64,000 nt of DNA from Saururus chinensis (GCA_035235625.1 CP141140.1:19736685-19800684); one strand, 5' to 3'; positions 36,550 through 48,652 are shown, numbered from the stretch's first letter. A program made the numbers and translations. The notes: generated from the sequence alone by a model not told the origin.

Positions 36550-37967
36550 AGTTTTAGCAGCATATGCATCATGGCATAGCGGAGGATTGCTATTCCAGCA
36601 TAAGGAACGTATCAGAGCTGTTATTTACATTTAGCCAATGATTTTAAGCATATGTCATCTATTTCAAATATCAACGTGTCTCATACAATCTTTACGTTAT
36701 TCTCACTGCCAATAGCATAGAAAATGCTTACATGGCTGAGGAGTAAACACACAAAGTCTCGCCTTCACATGGAAATCAACGGCATTGGGTGGGACAAATA
36801 GCGAGATCTAACAACTTTCAACTACGTAATGCCGGAGTATGCTTCTCGAGTGTGTCATCTCTTTCTAAGGCTTCATTCCCCCACATTTGCGCTGAGCTCA
36901 GATCTTAAGGTGTCTGGATTGGCTTCGGCCATGCCAGAGAAGGTATGTCAAAACAGAGAACCCCACCAATAGGCTTGCCTGATTTGCATAAAATGGCTCA
37001 AGACTGTTGTTCTCGTTTCCAAGTAGATGATCCAATGGAGGGAGATTGTGTTCATCAAAATTTTGAAATTTTAGTATGCTTGTGTATTTTTTGTGAATTT
37101 GGCTCAGATTTGTTCCTGGCATCTGGTCTTATGTTACTTTGACATTTCTCATTTCTTTTATGAATGCTTCCATTTCCTAACATAAATGTCTCCTCTCCCC
37201 TAGAATAAAAATTAGTATTTTTTTATTACTAAGTAGTGAATACTCCTCATGCATCACTCATTGTTTTGATACCGGTCAGCCCAACACCCCCTCCCTAATG
37301 TTTTTTCCCGTGTTGGCAGTGATCAACGCCTTTTTTTAAGCTTCTTGTACATGCAATACCTGGCCTCCACCAAAGTCGGAGCCTAGTACTCTAGCAGCGA
37401 GACCAATACACAAGCCAGATCTGGTCGACACCCATACGCGGTTAGGCCAGGTCAACCCATGGTGGCCATGGTCTAGCCACCTGTGGCAAAATTTGGTCAG
37501 GCTTGCCCTCGACGACCCTAGACTAGCCTGCAGTGGCCCTGGTTTGGCCGCCTGTGCCCATATCTAGCTTGTGCTTGGTCTCTCAACCAGACCATGTATC
37601 GGTCAAATCTAGCCCACACATAGTCTAGCTACACGTGGGGGCATTACCGATGTGGCCATCTCCCTTTTAGGGGTGGAACCAGGCTGGGCCTGCAACCTAA
37701 TTTGGGCAGTCGCAGGTAAGCTTTTAGCCCACCTTTGTTGTTTAAATCTCACCTAAAAATATTTTATTTGCTTAGATCTTCAACAAAAAAAAATTTTTGC
37801 TGGTTTTCAAGTCTTTTCTTTTATGTACTTAAAATTTTTATTGTACTTACTTTGTCTTTGTCTCTTTCTAGTCACAACAACAAGCTCCTCTTATTATTTG
37901 ACTAGCCTTAATTCTCTACAACTCCTTTGAAGATTTTGCTACAACTCCTCTTTAAATTGTGTGTAAG
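36550..37967. other. Intergenic, no gene seen
   Basis: Mixed composition with a GC-richer stretch at 37360-37720. atgccagagaag followed by gtatgt at 36931-36948 resembles HIPP exon 1 and its donor, but no HMA exon follows. Confidence 0.4.
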
Positions 37968-40702
37968 TGTAACGCCCGAGATTTTTCATAATTTTTCCTC
38001 AAAATTTACAAAAAATTTTTGTATATAATTGCTATAAATCAGAGAAAATAACGAATACGAAACCTGATAAAATAGGTTTATAATTTAAAACATAACACAT
38101 CAGTTTTTCTCATCCAAAGTTTTACTCATTCGATTAACCATCGTACGGCCAAAGTAAATATCCTCAGGCGCTACTCGAAAATAACTGGACGAATAAATTA
38201 CTATGATCATAGACTTTAAAATACAAATCACTCCCAGGCATCCCTGAGTGCAAGTCCCATAACAGTCCACAGTCTAATCCACACAAAAGTCCAGAATATA
38301 AACATCTTAATGTTTGTCTCACCCAATACATCAGATCGTAGCACAAATAAACTCGCAGTGAGTCAAGGATATACCTGAGTCAACGGGAATCAATCCACTG
38401 CTGAAATGAGCATCCATCTACAGGAGCTCTCCGTCACACACTTACACATCCATCTCCAAATCCAAACAAAACCACTGTCACCTCTTACTGTCCATCACCC
38501 ATACCTCTGCCCACATACATTTACACATATCCATAGCATAGTCAAATAGTCATCATACATACGTATGTCTATCATACATATATATAACATACACATACTG
38601 TCATACATACATAACTTACAAACATGCTCACTAGCCATCACTAGTGCATACATACACATTTATACATACATCAAACATACACGCTAGCCATCACTAGCAC
38701 ATGCATGCATACGTCAGACATACACGCTAGCCATCACTAGCACATGCATAATCCATACATACTCCAAACATGCACGCTAGCCATCACTAGCACATGCATA
38801 ATCCAAACATACTCCAAACATGCACACTAGCCATCACTAGCACATGCATACATACGTCAACGTACACACTAGCCATCACTAGCACATACTCAATCAACAT
38901 GCGAAACTTTCCAACAAACACGCTAGTCATCACTAGCACATACTTACATCCAACATACTTACAACCAACATGCATGTCTTATGCATTTCAACATACCATA
39001 TCATCATGCTTACATGCACATCATGCAATCGGATCGTTACTTAACATCCAAAGTATGGAATCATACAATCCTAGCATGCTGCTACACATTCAAAGCATGC
39101 TATCATGAAATTACGAGTTCAAAGCTCCCCTACCTCGTAATCATGACGTTTGATGGCGAGCACACGACGGTGGCGGCGTCGGCGGCGGAGTTGGTGGTCA
39201 AAACTGTTGTCTGGCTAAGAGAGCTGCTGTCCCGAGGATTTAGGAAGTGCCAAAAACAATCACAACCAAACAAGGTGTCAGAAATTAATGCGGCAAAACC
39301 CGCGATCCACGACAGCACACTAGGGCGGCCGGGAGAAATATCGTGCCAACATATGTGGCGGTGCGACCAGAAGTTGAGGGTGTACTCACTGAAGATTGGC
39401 CAGTGGCTAAGACGTACTCGGCCGGCCATAAGACGTCTAAATCGGCCGTGGACAACACCCAACGGTGACGATTTCGCGTCAACAAAGGCCCACATAAGGG
39501 CGGAGAGCGTGGGGCAATGCTCGAGAACAGAGGAAAGGTGGTGGAGGACTCTAATGTCAACTCCATTCGGTGGCAGAGCCAACCGATGGTCAGGTGGTGT
39601 GAATATGGCGCCTTTACCCAGATACGCACGCGTGGCCACATGCACACGCGACCCAAAGGGGCGGGGGAGAGGGCTGAAAGGAGGCGAACCAAGGCCCACA
39701 AAAGGCCAACAGGGCTACGGCCCTAGCTGTGGCCAATCAAAACGGCGACATCGCCGATCGCCACCCACAACCAATACCCATGGTGCGGGCGGCTGTGCAT
39801 CTCGCAGAGCCCACGATGGCTAGATGGCATACGGCTTGCCGATGACCACGACCCAAGACGCACCCAAAGCGTCTAATCGGGCGGAGCAATACAATAGGGT
39901 GAAGCGGGGTCGAAAACGGCAAACCCCTACTGACACCGGGTCGAGGTAGGCTGGACGGAGTCCATCCGGTGGCCGGACGACGACTGGAAACACACCGGCG
40001 TCCAAAAAATCCCACGGACAGTGAGATGTAAATAGTAACAAAAACCCAACCAAAAGACCGGTAGCTCACCACGGAGTGAAGAAAGCATGGAGGCGGATCT
40101 AGCTAGCGCCTATGGGTTCCTAGCGGCCAACTAAACATAAGTCTAGTTGAGGGCGGCTGCAAACGATGTCAAAATCGTACACCCACAGTTCAAAAACGGG
40201 ATTGAAGGAGAGAAAAAACCGAAAAAGGTTTGGTACCTCATGGAGGAGCGAAGAGGCCGTGGCGGCGGTCATAGCCGGTGTCTACGGACTCGGGGTGGTG
40301 AGGCAAAGCAGATCCTGACAAGAACTACCGGAATCCGACAACAGAGGAGGGAGAATGGAGCGACCAGGAATGGGCTCGGGTTTTCTCTTCTCCTCTCAGA
40401 ACGTCTTTTTCCTTCTGTAAGTTTCTGGAAAACTTACTGGACTTGGCTTAAAAAGCAGTAATTTCACTATTCACTTTTTAAATTTTTACATCTATGTCCC
40501 TAATATGCGTTAACTCACTGGTTACGCATTATACCTCCAAAATTTGCGCCATAAGCGCACAGCGAGGCCCGCGGCCTGCGACTAAGCCCTACACCCGACC
40601 CTACGGGGAAAAAATATACAAATACACCGAAGCGTTACATTTTCCCGCCAAAAATGACCAAAAAAATAGCAGAAAAATCACAAAAAAATTAGGGGCATTA
40701 CA
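37968..40702 (+). mobile_element. Solo LTR, family A, complete copy b
   Basis: 2735 bp from TGTAACGCCCGAGATTTTTC to ATTAGGGGCATTACA, flanked by identical GTAAG (37963-37967 and 40703-40707). Order: AT-rich 5' part, tandem agccatcactagcacatgc repeats (38625-38945), cctcgtaatcatgacg junction (39133), a GC-rich half with a long open frame, and a tail with ggtcg.gtgta-like sequence before the end. Comparable LTRs in plants belong to Ty3/gypsy chromoviruses; this assignment rests on termini and length because no gag-pol is present. Confidence 0.85.
39143..39823 (+). CDS. Hypothetical open frame inside LTR family A
   Basis: A 226-codon frame starting MTFDGEHTTVAASAAELVVK. The first 33 codons are also open, same strand relative to the LTR, in copy a (minus strand, about 15709 to 15606, then a stop) and copy c (minus, 55294 down to 54869, 141 residues). 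Between copies a and b I count about four synonymous and two non-synonymous changes over these codons, which hints at constraint, but the sample is tiny and GC-rich DNA favours open frames. No domain is recognised; the C-terminal half is Arg/Pro-rich low complexity. It may be no more than LTR sequence. Confidence 0.2.
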   Translation: MTFDGEHTTVAASAAELVVKTVVWLRELLSRGFRKCQKQSQPNKVSEINAAKPAIHDSTLGRPGEISCQHMWRCDQKLRVYSLKIGQWLRRTRPAIRRLNRPWTTPNGDDFASTKAHIRAESVGQCSRTEERWWRTLMSTPFGGRANRWSGGVNMAPLPRYARVATCTRDPKGRGRGLKGGEPRPTKGQQGYGPSCGQSKRRHRRSPPTTNTHGAGGCASRRAHDG

Positions 40703-40707
40703 GTAAG

Positions 40708-41588
40708 ACTCTTCTATTTTAAGTGTTTATATTTATAAAATCACCATTAACAAAAACTTGATTCAATGACGATCTCTCTAGTAAAACAATGAAAAAGAAA
40801 CTCTTCTCTCTTTTCTTTAATGTTCTAGGTTTTCTCTCTTCAATTTCATGATTTTCTAGCATTTGAATAAAACAATAAGTCGGTTTAAGAGTTTGACTCC
40901 AATTAGGAATAAAATATCTTCTAAAAAGGCTTAAATTAGGCAATCATAATAAACATCGATCGATCATTTACTGTTGCATTAGCATACGACACTGCTAGCG
41001 ATCAATCTATCAATATAGTGATCAATAAATAAACTCTCGACTTCATTTTACAAAGAACCATTTTAAGTGACGATCGATCGTTTTGTTTAGTATATTATGC
41101 AGCGATCCATCAATCAAACAGTGATTTTGCCCTAATTCTACTAGAAACTCTAAAAATCACTTAATTTATCAATTTAAAGATAATCTAAGTAATTTGTGTA
41201 TGTGAGTGTGTAAAAACTAACTTTTTTTACCTTCAACGCTCTTAGTCTTCAACCTTGATCGATAAGAATATATTTGATTCTATTTTTTAAGTAAATAAAT
41301 TCTAAATCCGACTCGACCACAACTACATCTAGTCATATTCCTAAGACTAAAAAAATTCATGAAGTTTTGGCATAATTTTCATCATTGAAATTAGCTAATT
41401 ATAATACGTATGCCTCGTATGTTCTTTCACGTTCATGTTAAAAAATAATTTATTTTTTAAAATTTTGTTTTATTAGAGTTTGGCTCATCCATTGCTAAAC
41501 GAGCCTTCTCACAAAGGCCTAAGGCTTTTGGGCCTATCCCACATCTTCGTGGCAAGGACATATTCCTCCAAAAGTTCTCCCCAATGTA
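40708..41588. other. Intergenic, no gene seen
   Basis: AT-rich, with several gatcgatc-containing stretches (about 40955-41110). The end (tcctccaaaagtt..caatgtagcgat) matches 60758-60797, the uninterrupted site of the copia insertion. Confidence 0.5.
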
Positions 41589-41593
41589 GCGAT

Positions 41594-41979
41594 TGATAGA
41601 ACTTAATACAGGGATTAGGCATACCTGTAGCCATTGTAATTGAGAACCTCTTCAACAAAGCTTTATCTTCACCTAATCCTCTTCAGAATCACAATAGTAT
41701 TTCTGGTTTAGAATTTGGCTGAGAGTAATCCCGCTTAAGACACCGAATTAGGATGGCTAATGGTGTATTTATAACTAAACCAGGACACCACTGTTAAGAA
41801 CCCTAGAATCCTGACCGTCCATCCATAGGTCATCCAATGGTTCAGATTTGCCACATAAAACCACAGCTTAATGGGTATTTAGACTCAGGCCCATTACCCA
41901 GACAGTTTTAAAAGCCCAAAACAGTGTCAATTGAGACAATTTGGCCACTTTATGTTTTAATACAAAACAAAGCTCAACA
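41594..41979 (-). repeat. Copia 3' LTR
   Basis: Reads TGTTGAGC..TTCTATCA on the minus strand; same length as the partner at 48267-48652. Ends are TGTTG and ATCA. Confidence 0.95.
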
Positions 41980-41990
41980 TTCTCCCACTT
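41980..41990 (-). promoter_or_regulatory. Copia polypurine tract
   Basis: AAGTGGGAGAA on the minus strand directly abuts the 3' LTR; it primes plus-strand DNA synthesis in this class. Confidence 0.75.
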
Positions 41991-42444
41991 GGCACAACTT
42001 CTCATTTGAGCCGTAGAAAGAATAAAATTTCCCACTTGGTTCAATTAAACTAAATTTGAGAAAAACATTATAGTTAAAAAATAACGAAGTGGGTAATGGG
42101 AAACTTTAAAATGACTTTCGTATGTGCATACAATGTTTTGAAAAAAAAACAATACCCTTCAAACTGTATGTGGTAACTTTATACTCTTACAAAATGTCAT
42201 AATCGCATGAATCAAGGCGGTTGTGTCCTCAAAGGAGAACATGCCCTTCCATGTATCACAATGCAACTAATTCATTCTGTTTGAATGCTATATGTGGCAA
42301 AATATATTTATGAGTGAAGGCATGCTCCCACTCATTTTGCAAATATTATCTCATACTTAAGTGCACTGTAAAATGAGACACCATGAGAAAAGAAACTGTA
42401 ACTGCTATGATAAATTAGTAAAGTCCAGAAGTACATAAGCAAAA

Positions 42445-43020
42445 TCAAATGCACAATGAGCTAATAAGACCCATACGATCCACATGACTCTTAAACAGAG
42501 AAGGGGGTAAGCCCTTAGTCATTGGATCAGCAACCATAAGCTCAGTACTTATATGCTCAATAACAACTCTCCCTTCTTTAACACGATCACAAACAACAAG
42601 ATACTTGATGTCGATGTGCTTACTTCGACTTCCACTCTTGTTGTTCTTCGTGAAGAAAACAGTAGCACTATTATCACAGAGCATCTTTAACGGCCTAGAT
42701 ATGGAATCCATAATAGTAAGTCCTGTGACAAAGTTCATTAACCAAGTAGCATGTGACGTGCCCTCATAACAAGCAACAAACTCTGCCTCCATAGTCGACG
42801 ATGCTGTAAGGGTTTGCTTAATACTTTTCCAAGAGACAGCACCGCCTGCCAAAAGGAAAATATAACCCGATGTTGACTTTTTCGAGTCAACACAACCAGC
42901 AAAGTCTGCATCTGTGTATCCAACCAGTTCCAAATGATCAAAATGTCTGTATGTAAGCATGCAATCCTTCGTTCCTTGTAGATGCCTCATAACCTTCTTT
43001 GCAGCTCTCCAATGATCCAT
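42445..43020 (-). pseudogene. Copia RNase H domain (3' end of pol)
   Basis: An uninterrupted 191-codon stretch with MDHWRAAKKVMRHLQGTKD, then the RNase H core: YTDADFAGC (first Asp), KSTSGYIFLLAGGAVSW, SSTMEAEF (Glu) and CDNSATVFF (Asp), then RSKHIDIKY and the end MVADPMTKGLPP. It degrades RNA in the RNA:DNA hybrid during reverse transcription. The catalytic residues are present. It is cut from the upstream RT by a stop (RY-stop-KNLG, where relatives have Gln). Confidence 0.9.
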
Positions 43021-44441
43021 CCCTAGATTTTTCTAGTATCTACCTAGCATTCTCATAGCAAAGGCAATATCTGGTCTTGTACAAACCTCCAAGTACATCA
43101 TACTACCAATTACTGATGCATAAGGAATTTCCTTTATGCTTTCCAATTCCAAAGAATTCTTTGGACACTTGAACAAGCCAAATTTGTCACCCTTTACAAT
43201 AGGAGTTGCACTAGGTGAACAGTTTTCCATGTTAAACCGTTTCAGAACTTTATTGATATAGGCCTATTGAGACAACCCAAGGATCCTTCTGGATCTATCA
43301 CGATAGATCTCAATCCCTATGACACAAGATGCCTCTCCTAAATCTTTCATGTCAAAGTTCTGAGAAAGAAACTGCTTAGTCTCATGCAACATCCCTAAGT
43401 CACTGCTTGCAAGTAGAATGTCATCAACATACAAGACCATAAATGTGTAACGGCTCCCACTAACCTTAAGGTATATGCACTGATCAACAATGTTCTCCTT
43501 AAAACCAAATGAAGTAATAACATCGTTGAACTTCAAATACCACTGTCGGGAGGCCTGTTTCAGTCCGTATATTGACTTCTCGAGTCTACAAACCAAATGA
43601 CTTCCTTTATCTGAGGTGAATCCTTCAGGTTGAATCATACACATCTCCTCCTCAAGATCCCCATTCAAGAACGCCATCTTGACATCCATTTGATATAACT
43701 CCAAGTCAAAATGAGCTACAAGGGCCAAAATAACTCTCAATGAATCCTTCGTAGAAACTGGAGAGAAGGTTTCATTATAGTCAACACCATCTTTATGAAG
43801 AAAACCTTTTGCTACAAGTCGGGCCTTATATCTGCTAATGTTACCAGATGGATCTAATTTAGTCTTATAGACCCATTTGCAGCCAAGAGTCCTAGCGCCC
43901 TGTGGTAACTCTACGAGATCCCAGACTTGATTATCAGCCATAGATTTCATCTCATCCTGCATAACATCATACCATTTACTAGAGTTATCTCCAGACATGG
44001 CCTGTGAATATGTAATAGGATTTTGAATGAGTCCAACATTCTCATCAGACTCCTGGAGGTATACAACATAGTCAGAAGGGAGTGCAAGTTTCCTTACTCT
44101 TGAGGACCTTCGAAGTCCTATTTCATCAATAGGCGGAGGTGCATGTGCAATAGGAACTTCAACAACTTGTTCCTGAGGAGATGGTGAAGGAAGGAGAAGC
44201 TGCTCTGGAATCACCATAGGTGACGCAGCATGTGTTCCTCCACGTGGGTATAATAACTGGAACAAGTTGCCTTGCTCAAGAAAACGTGCATTCCGTGCTT
44301 CGACTATTGTAGGGGTGTGAGATGGACAATAAAACCTACAACCCTTAGACCTTTTTGCATAGCCAATGAAAAATCCACTAACAGTCTTAGTGTCAAGCTT
44401 CTTCTCAAGTGGATTGTACACCCTAACCTCAATGGGACAAC
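43021..44441 (-). pseudogene. Copia reverse transcriptase with integrase C-terminus
   Basis: The open part 44421-43264 runs from the end of integrase (SGFFIGYAKRSKGCRFY) through the reverse transcriptase: WYDVMQDEMKSM, GCKWVYKTKLDPSGNISRYK, ARLVAKGFLHKDGVDYNETF, YQMDVKMAFLNGDL (first catalytic Asp) and VLYVDDILLA (YVDD active site, about 43435). A further piece 43230-43033 (NKVLKRFNMENCSPSATP, MYLEVCTRPDIAFA) follows a stop. Stops separate it from integrase upstream (VHI-stop-GCP, where relatives have Trp) and from RNase H. The enzyme core itself has no stop. Confidence 0.9.
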
Positions 44442-44442
44442 C

Positions 44443-45130
44443 CTAGATGTGTACATAATCTAAACTAGGTTTCCATCCATTCCATAACTCAAAGGGTGTT
44501 TTAGGAACGACTTTAGATAGAACTCGATTTAAAATATATACGGCTGTCTTTAAGGCTTCACTCCACATATTGAGAGGAAGAGAGGAGTTACTAATCATAC
44601 TCACAATATCCATCAATGTGCGGTTCCTCCTTTCAGCAACACCATTTTGTTGTGGTGTGCCTGGTACTGTGTATTGTGCAACAATACCATTTTTCTTTAG
44701 GAACTGTGCAAATGGTCCAGGTTTTTGTCCACTCTCTGTGTACCTGCCATAGTATTCCCCTCTGTCTGATCTAACAATTTTGATACTCAATCCAGATTAT
44801 TTCTCTACCTCTGCCTTATAAGTCTTGAAAGCATCAAATGTTTCAGACTTTTCATTTAAGAGATAAAGATACATGTATCAGGTATGATAATCTATAAAGG
44901 TAATGAAGTACCTTTGACCATTCAGACAGGGAGTACTAAATGGTCCACAGATATCAGTGTGTATGGTGCCTAATTTCTCATCATGCCTCTTAGTACCCTT
45001 AGAAGACTTGTTAGTCTATTTTCCCTTTATGCAGTCTATACATGTCTCAAGATCAGTAAAGTCAAGAGTTTTTAAAACTCCTTCTCTTACTAATCACTTT
45101 AAGCGGTCAATGGAGATATGCCTCAATCGC
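44443..45130 (-). pseudogene. Copia integrase core
   Basis: DDE triad visible: TIHTDICGPF (about 44951), [10 protein letters not shown] (about 44765) and [14 protein letters not shown] (about 44631), followed by [16 protein letters not shown] and [15 protein letters not shown]. At least two in-frame stops occur, HT-stop-YMYLYLL and EVEK-stop-SGLS, at positions normally Arg and Gln; both fit C-to-T change. The family inserts the cDNA into chromosomal DNA with a 5-bp target duplication, which matches the GCGAT flanks. Confidence 0.88.
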
Positions 45131-45660
45131 CAGTGTCATAACATAGAAGAGTTCTTTTTAATAACACTTCCTTGCACAGACATCATAGATTGTTTAAAGG
45201 AAACATGCAAAGAGACACAATATAATCCATCAATCAAAGAACCAGAACCAATGGTAACTGAATCTTTAATAATCAGAAATGAGGAATTCATAAACTGAAA
45301 ATTAAAGCCATGAGGCACTAGTCTTGATACAAAAACTAAGTTTTTAGAAAAACATGGAATATAGAAAGCTCTCTCTAAATCTAAAGTGTATCCTGTATGG
45401 AGAACAAGTCTATATGTCCCCACACCTTCAACCTTCGAACACATCTTATTGCCAGAATAGATGTTGTGCTCCCCACCATTTGGTTTTCTTAGATTGAGAA
45501 ACCCCTACATGATAGTAGAAACATGGATTGTAGAACCAGAGTCAATCCACCATGTGTTATTATGATAAGAATCAACATAATTAGATTCATAACACACTAA
45601 TGACATGAAATTACCTCCTTTCTTGGCAAGCCACTTCTGATACTTAGGGCAATCTTTCTT
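45131..45660 (-). pseudogene. Copia protease and pre-integrase region
   Basis: TWWIDSGSTIHVSTIM (about 45535) contains the DSG aspartic protease motif; a stop follows (normally Gln, TMQGF). Next come KVEGVGTYRLVLHTGYTLDL and FYIPCFSKNLVFVSRLV, the usual protease-to-GAG-pre-integrase sequence, open from 45444 to 45136. The protease cleaves the polyprotein. Confidence 0.8.
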
Positions 45661-46412
45661 CATGTGTCATTTCTTCTTGCAGAAAAAACATTTGGTTTCC
45701 TTGGTGACACCAGTAGACTTCATTGGCACACATTTACCAGCTTTCTTCTTTGAAGCACCATGATGACCCTTCTTTTGTCCTTTATGAAAAATTAGATGGG
45801 CACTTTCTAACTTCTCTTGCTTAAGTCTCCCCTCTTCCTGCACACACATACTCAGAAGGTCATTGACTGGCCACTAAGTGTTATGTGTGTTATAAGAGAT
45901 CTTGAATGGCCCGTATTGTGCAGGCAAGGAGTTCAGAATAAAGTGGACTAAAAAAGTATCATCAATCTTTATTTTCATGTTGTTTAACTGATTAGCAATA
46001 TCACGCATCTGCATGATATGCTCTCTCACCCCTTTGCCATCTGTTAGCCTCATTGATGACAACTTGGACATTAAGGTGCTGGCCAAGGCTTTATCAAAAC
46101 TCTTGAATTGAGTTTCAATAGCTTTCAAAAGTTCTTGTACTGTAGCACATTCTGGGATGGATCCCTTAATGCTTTTATTGATGTAAGACCTCATGAGCAT
46201 CATACTTAAGCGGTTAGACCGCTCCCACTTTTCAAAAGATGCTACCTCACTTGGCGTACTTTTTTTCGTAGGAGTGGTTGGTGCATCCATACGAAACGCC
46301 AAATCCAAGTCCATGCACCTTAACTGTAAAAGGATTTTTTCCTTCTAATCCGTAAAATTGTCCCCAGACAATAATGGAAGGTGCTGATTAGGGTCAGAAA
46401 TAAAAGACGGAT
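45661..46412 (-). pseudogene. Copia gag with zinc knuckle
   Basis: The reading begins near 46412 with LPLLSGDNFTD-stop-KEKILL, where the stop replaces the conserved Trp of the gag N-terminus (TGG to TAG). It continues GCMDLDLAF-like RCMDLDLAFRMDAP, KWERSNRLSMMLMRSYI, ETQFKSFDKALASTLMSKL and LVHFILNSLPAQYGPFK to a stop at 45874, then CVQEEGRLKQEK and a zinc knuckle CFFCKKK-stop-HMKKDC, where another Trp codon became TGA. Gag packages the RNA in virus-like particles. Start is approximate; an intron in the leader is possible. Confidence 0.85.
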
Positions 46413-48250
46413 AAGCTGCAATAAAAGAAATAAATACATACAAACATTAAAGAGGGCAAGAAAAAATAACATAAGTATGAAATAGCCAATGCTAAAATCA
46501 TGTAGTAAAATTGTAAACCTCCCTTTGGGCAAAGGTTGCAATCTGCATCAAATTTACTAAGTCGTATAGAAACATATGTTTGTCTCATGATAAGGCTAGT
46601 GGGTTATACATAAAACATGACAGGAAAATCTCATACCTTTAGGCATATGGATTCACCCATGTTAAAATATATAACCCTCTACCCTATCCTAATTATGTAA
46701 CGCTAACTACCACCTCCCTTTTGGGTCGGATGACAGTCTTTGTCACATAATCAAAATTTGATGACAGCACAATATTTTATGTATGTGAATCTATGTACCC
46801 CATGGTAACATTCTATATGATTCACACATTGACAAATAACTTAGGATGCTTTGGCCATTCCTAAATTATCTCAACGGATGTGGGAACTGAATTTGTGCTA
46901 TTCACCATTTAAAATAATAAAATGAATGCAATTAATTATCAAACAATCATAAAAATATCCATATACAAAATTGATAAGGGCATTAATGTCAATTTTGTTA
47001 TCAGGCTTTTGGGACTCGGCCAGGGGTTCCATCACCACACACCACAATTAAAAATAGAGTCCAAAGTCCTTATACAATCCCTTTAAAAAAAATGTACAAG
47101 TTGGAAGCTATAAGTCCCTGAAATAGAAAAAATATATATTAATACTCCATGACTGCATCTGCCTCTAGACGTGGTCCTTGAATTCTGGTGTCGCTTACAA
47201 TAGGTATAATGTACACTCTCTCTCTTAAAATTACATAAGTGGTGAGCTCAGTAATTTTAAAAATAAAATTGATAAAACATACGATTGCAATATAATCCCC
47301 TGGCCGGCCCTTAACATTAATAAAGCCTTAAACATGATAATTAAATGACACATCCATAACATACATGCAATCAATAGTGAAATAAAAAAAATTCCAAGAA
47401 AGGAAAGGAAAAAAATGTGATTTTTTTTTACCCGAAATTGGGTCAAAACGGGTCAACAGACCCGGTTTGCACCACGCAGGTCAATAGTGACCCGCGCAAG
47501 CAGGTCTAGGCCGACCCGTGACAGGCGGGTCTGAAGACGACCCGGCCGTCTTCAACCTCTCGCCACGGCGAGAGGTCTCATACCCGGCCGGGAAAAACTC
47601 CTCCTGCCGTCGACCGTCATAGCCCGCCGTCAAGCCCGAAGACCGGGAACACTTCCGTCCGACGACGGCGATTCCAGATATGGCCATGAAACGGAGCGCG
47701 GCGGCCTGTACGGTGTAGATCGGAAAAATGCACAGTGAAAACAAAAATCCCGGCGACTGTACGCGACTCCCAACGGTGGCTCAGGGGGTCGAAAAAAGTT
47801 CCGCCCGATGGCGGAGGTTCCAGATCCGGCCCCTAAGTCAGACGCCAACGGCTGGCGGCGGTGGATCTAAATCGAGACAGTAAAAAAACTACCGGAAAAA
47901 GTTCTAAATGTAGCGGCGGCGCCGGCCAAAGCCCAGACACGGTGAGGAGACGGCGGTGGCCAATGCCATGCAGGATTGGAAGCGGGGCGACGGCCGGAGG
48001 CCGACGGCGGCTAGAAAAAATTGAAACCGGCACACTCACAGAAAAATCAAATTTTTTAAGCTGCCGCCGGACTGTTCGAACGAATCCGGAGGACCAACAC
48101 GTCTACTCCGGCCTTCAACCGGCAGCCTGTCCCAAGAGTGCCCAAAGGAATGCTGAACAAAAAATTGCAAACAACGGACATATAAAATTTTACTACAGTA
48201 AACATAAAGTTTAAAATTTCTGTCCGGCTACTCAACTTGCAATTAATAAA
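46413..48250 (-). other. Copia leader with GC-rich core
   Basis: About 1.8 kb between PBS and gag, much longer than the short leader of most copia elements. 47450-48150 is GC-rich, with a cctctcgcc/gcgagagg hairpin at about 47556. Open frames occur on both strands but none is recognisable. It could hold an intron, captured sequence, or an older insertion. Confidence 0.5.
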
Positions 48251-48264
48251 CCGGCTCGATACCA
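48251..48264 (-). promoter_or_regulatory. Copia primer binding site
   Basis: TGGTATCGAGCCGG on the minus strand, two bases inside the 5' LTR. It resembles the usual TGGTATCAGAGC complement of initiator Met-tRNA with a one-base deletion. Confidence 0.8.
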
Positions 48265-48266
48265 AT

Positions 48267-48652
48267 TGATAGAACTTAATAGAGGGATTAGGCATACTTG
48301 TAGCCATTGTAATTGAGAACTTCTTCAACAAAGCTTGATCTTCAGCTAATCCTCTTCAGAATCACAATAGTATTTCTAGTTTAGAATTTGGCTAAGAGTA
48401 ATCTCGCTTAAGACACCAAATTAGGATGGCTAATGGTGTATTTATAACTAAACCAGGACACCACTGTTAAGAACCCTAGAATCCTGACCGTCTATCCATA
48501 GGTCATCCAATGGTTCAGATTTGCCACTTAAAACCACAGCTTAATGGGTATTCTTACTTAGGCCCGTTACTCAGACAGTTTTAAAAGCTCAAAATAGTGT
48601 CAATTGAGACAGTTGGACCACTTTATTTTTTAATACAAAACAAAGCCCAACA
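48267..48652 (-). repeat. Copia 5' LTR
   Basis: 386 bp, paired with 41594-41979. Confidence 0.95.

Larger units (their letters stand above)
41594..48652 (-). mobile_element. Full-length Ty1/copia retrotransposon (decayed)
   Basis: 7059 bp with 386-bp LTRs at both ends, flanked by GCGAT (41589-41593 and 48653-48657). On the minus strand: 5' LTR 48652-48267, PBS TGGTATCGAGCCGG (48264-48251, initiator Met-tRNA type), a leader of nearly 2 kb with a GC-rich core (about 47450-48150), gag, protease, integrase, reverse transcriptase, RNase H, polypurine tract, 3' LTR. Integrase before reverse transcriptase defines Ty1/copia. The LTRs differ at about 24 of 386 positions by eye, so the insertion is old. 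The uninterrupted site is seen at about 60790-60800. Many stops make it non-autonomous. Confidence 0.95.

Noticed and set aside
36945-37142. 65-codon plus-strand frame and overlapping minus frame
   Set aside because: Short, both strands open, no recognised domain.
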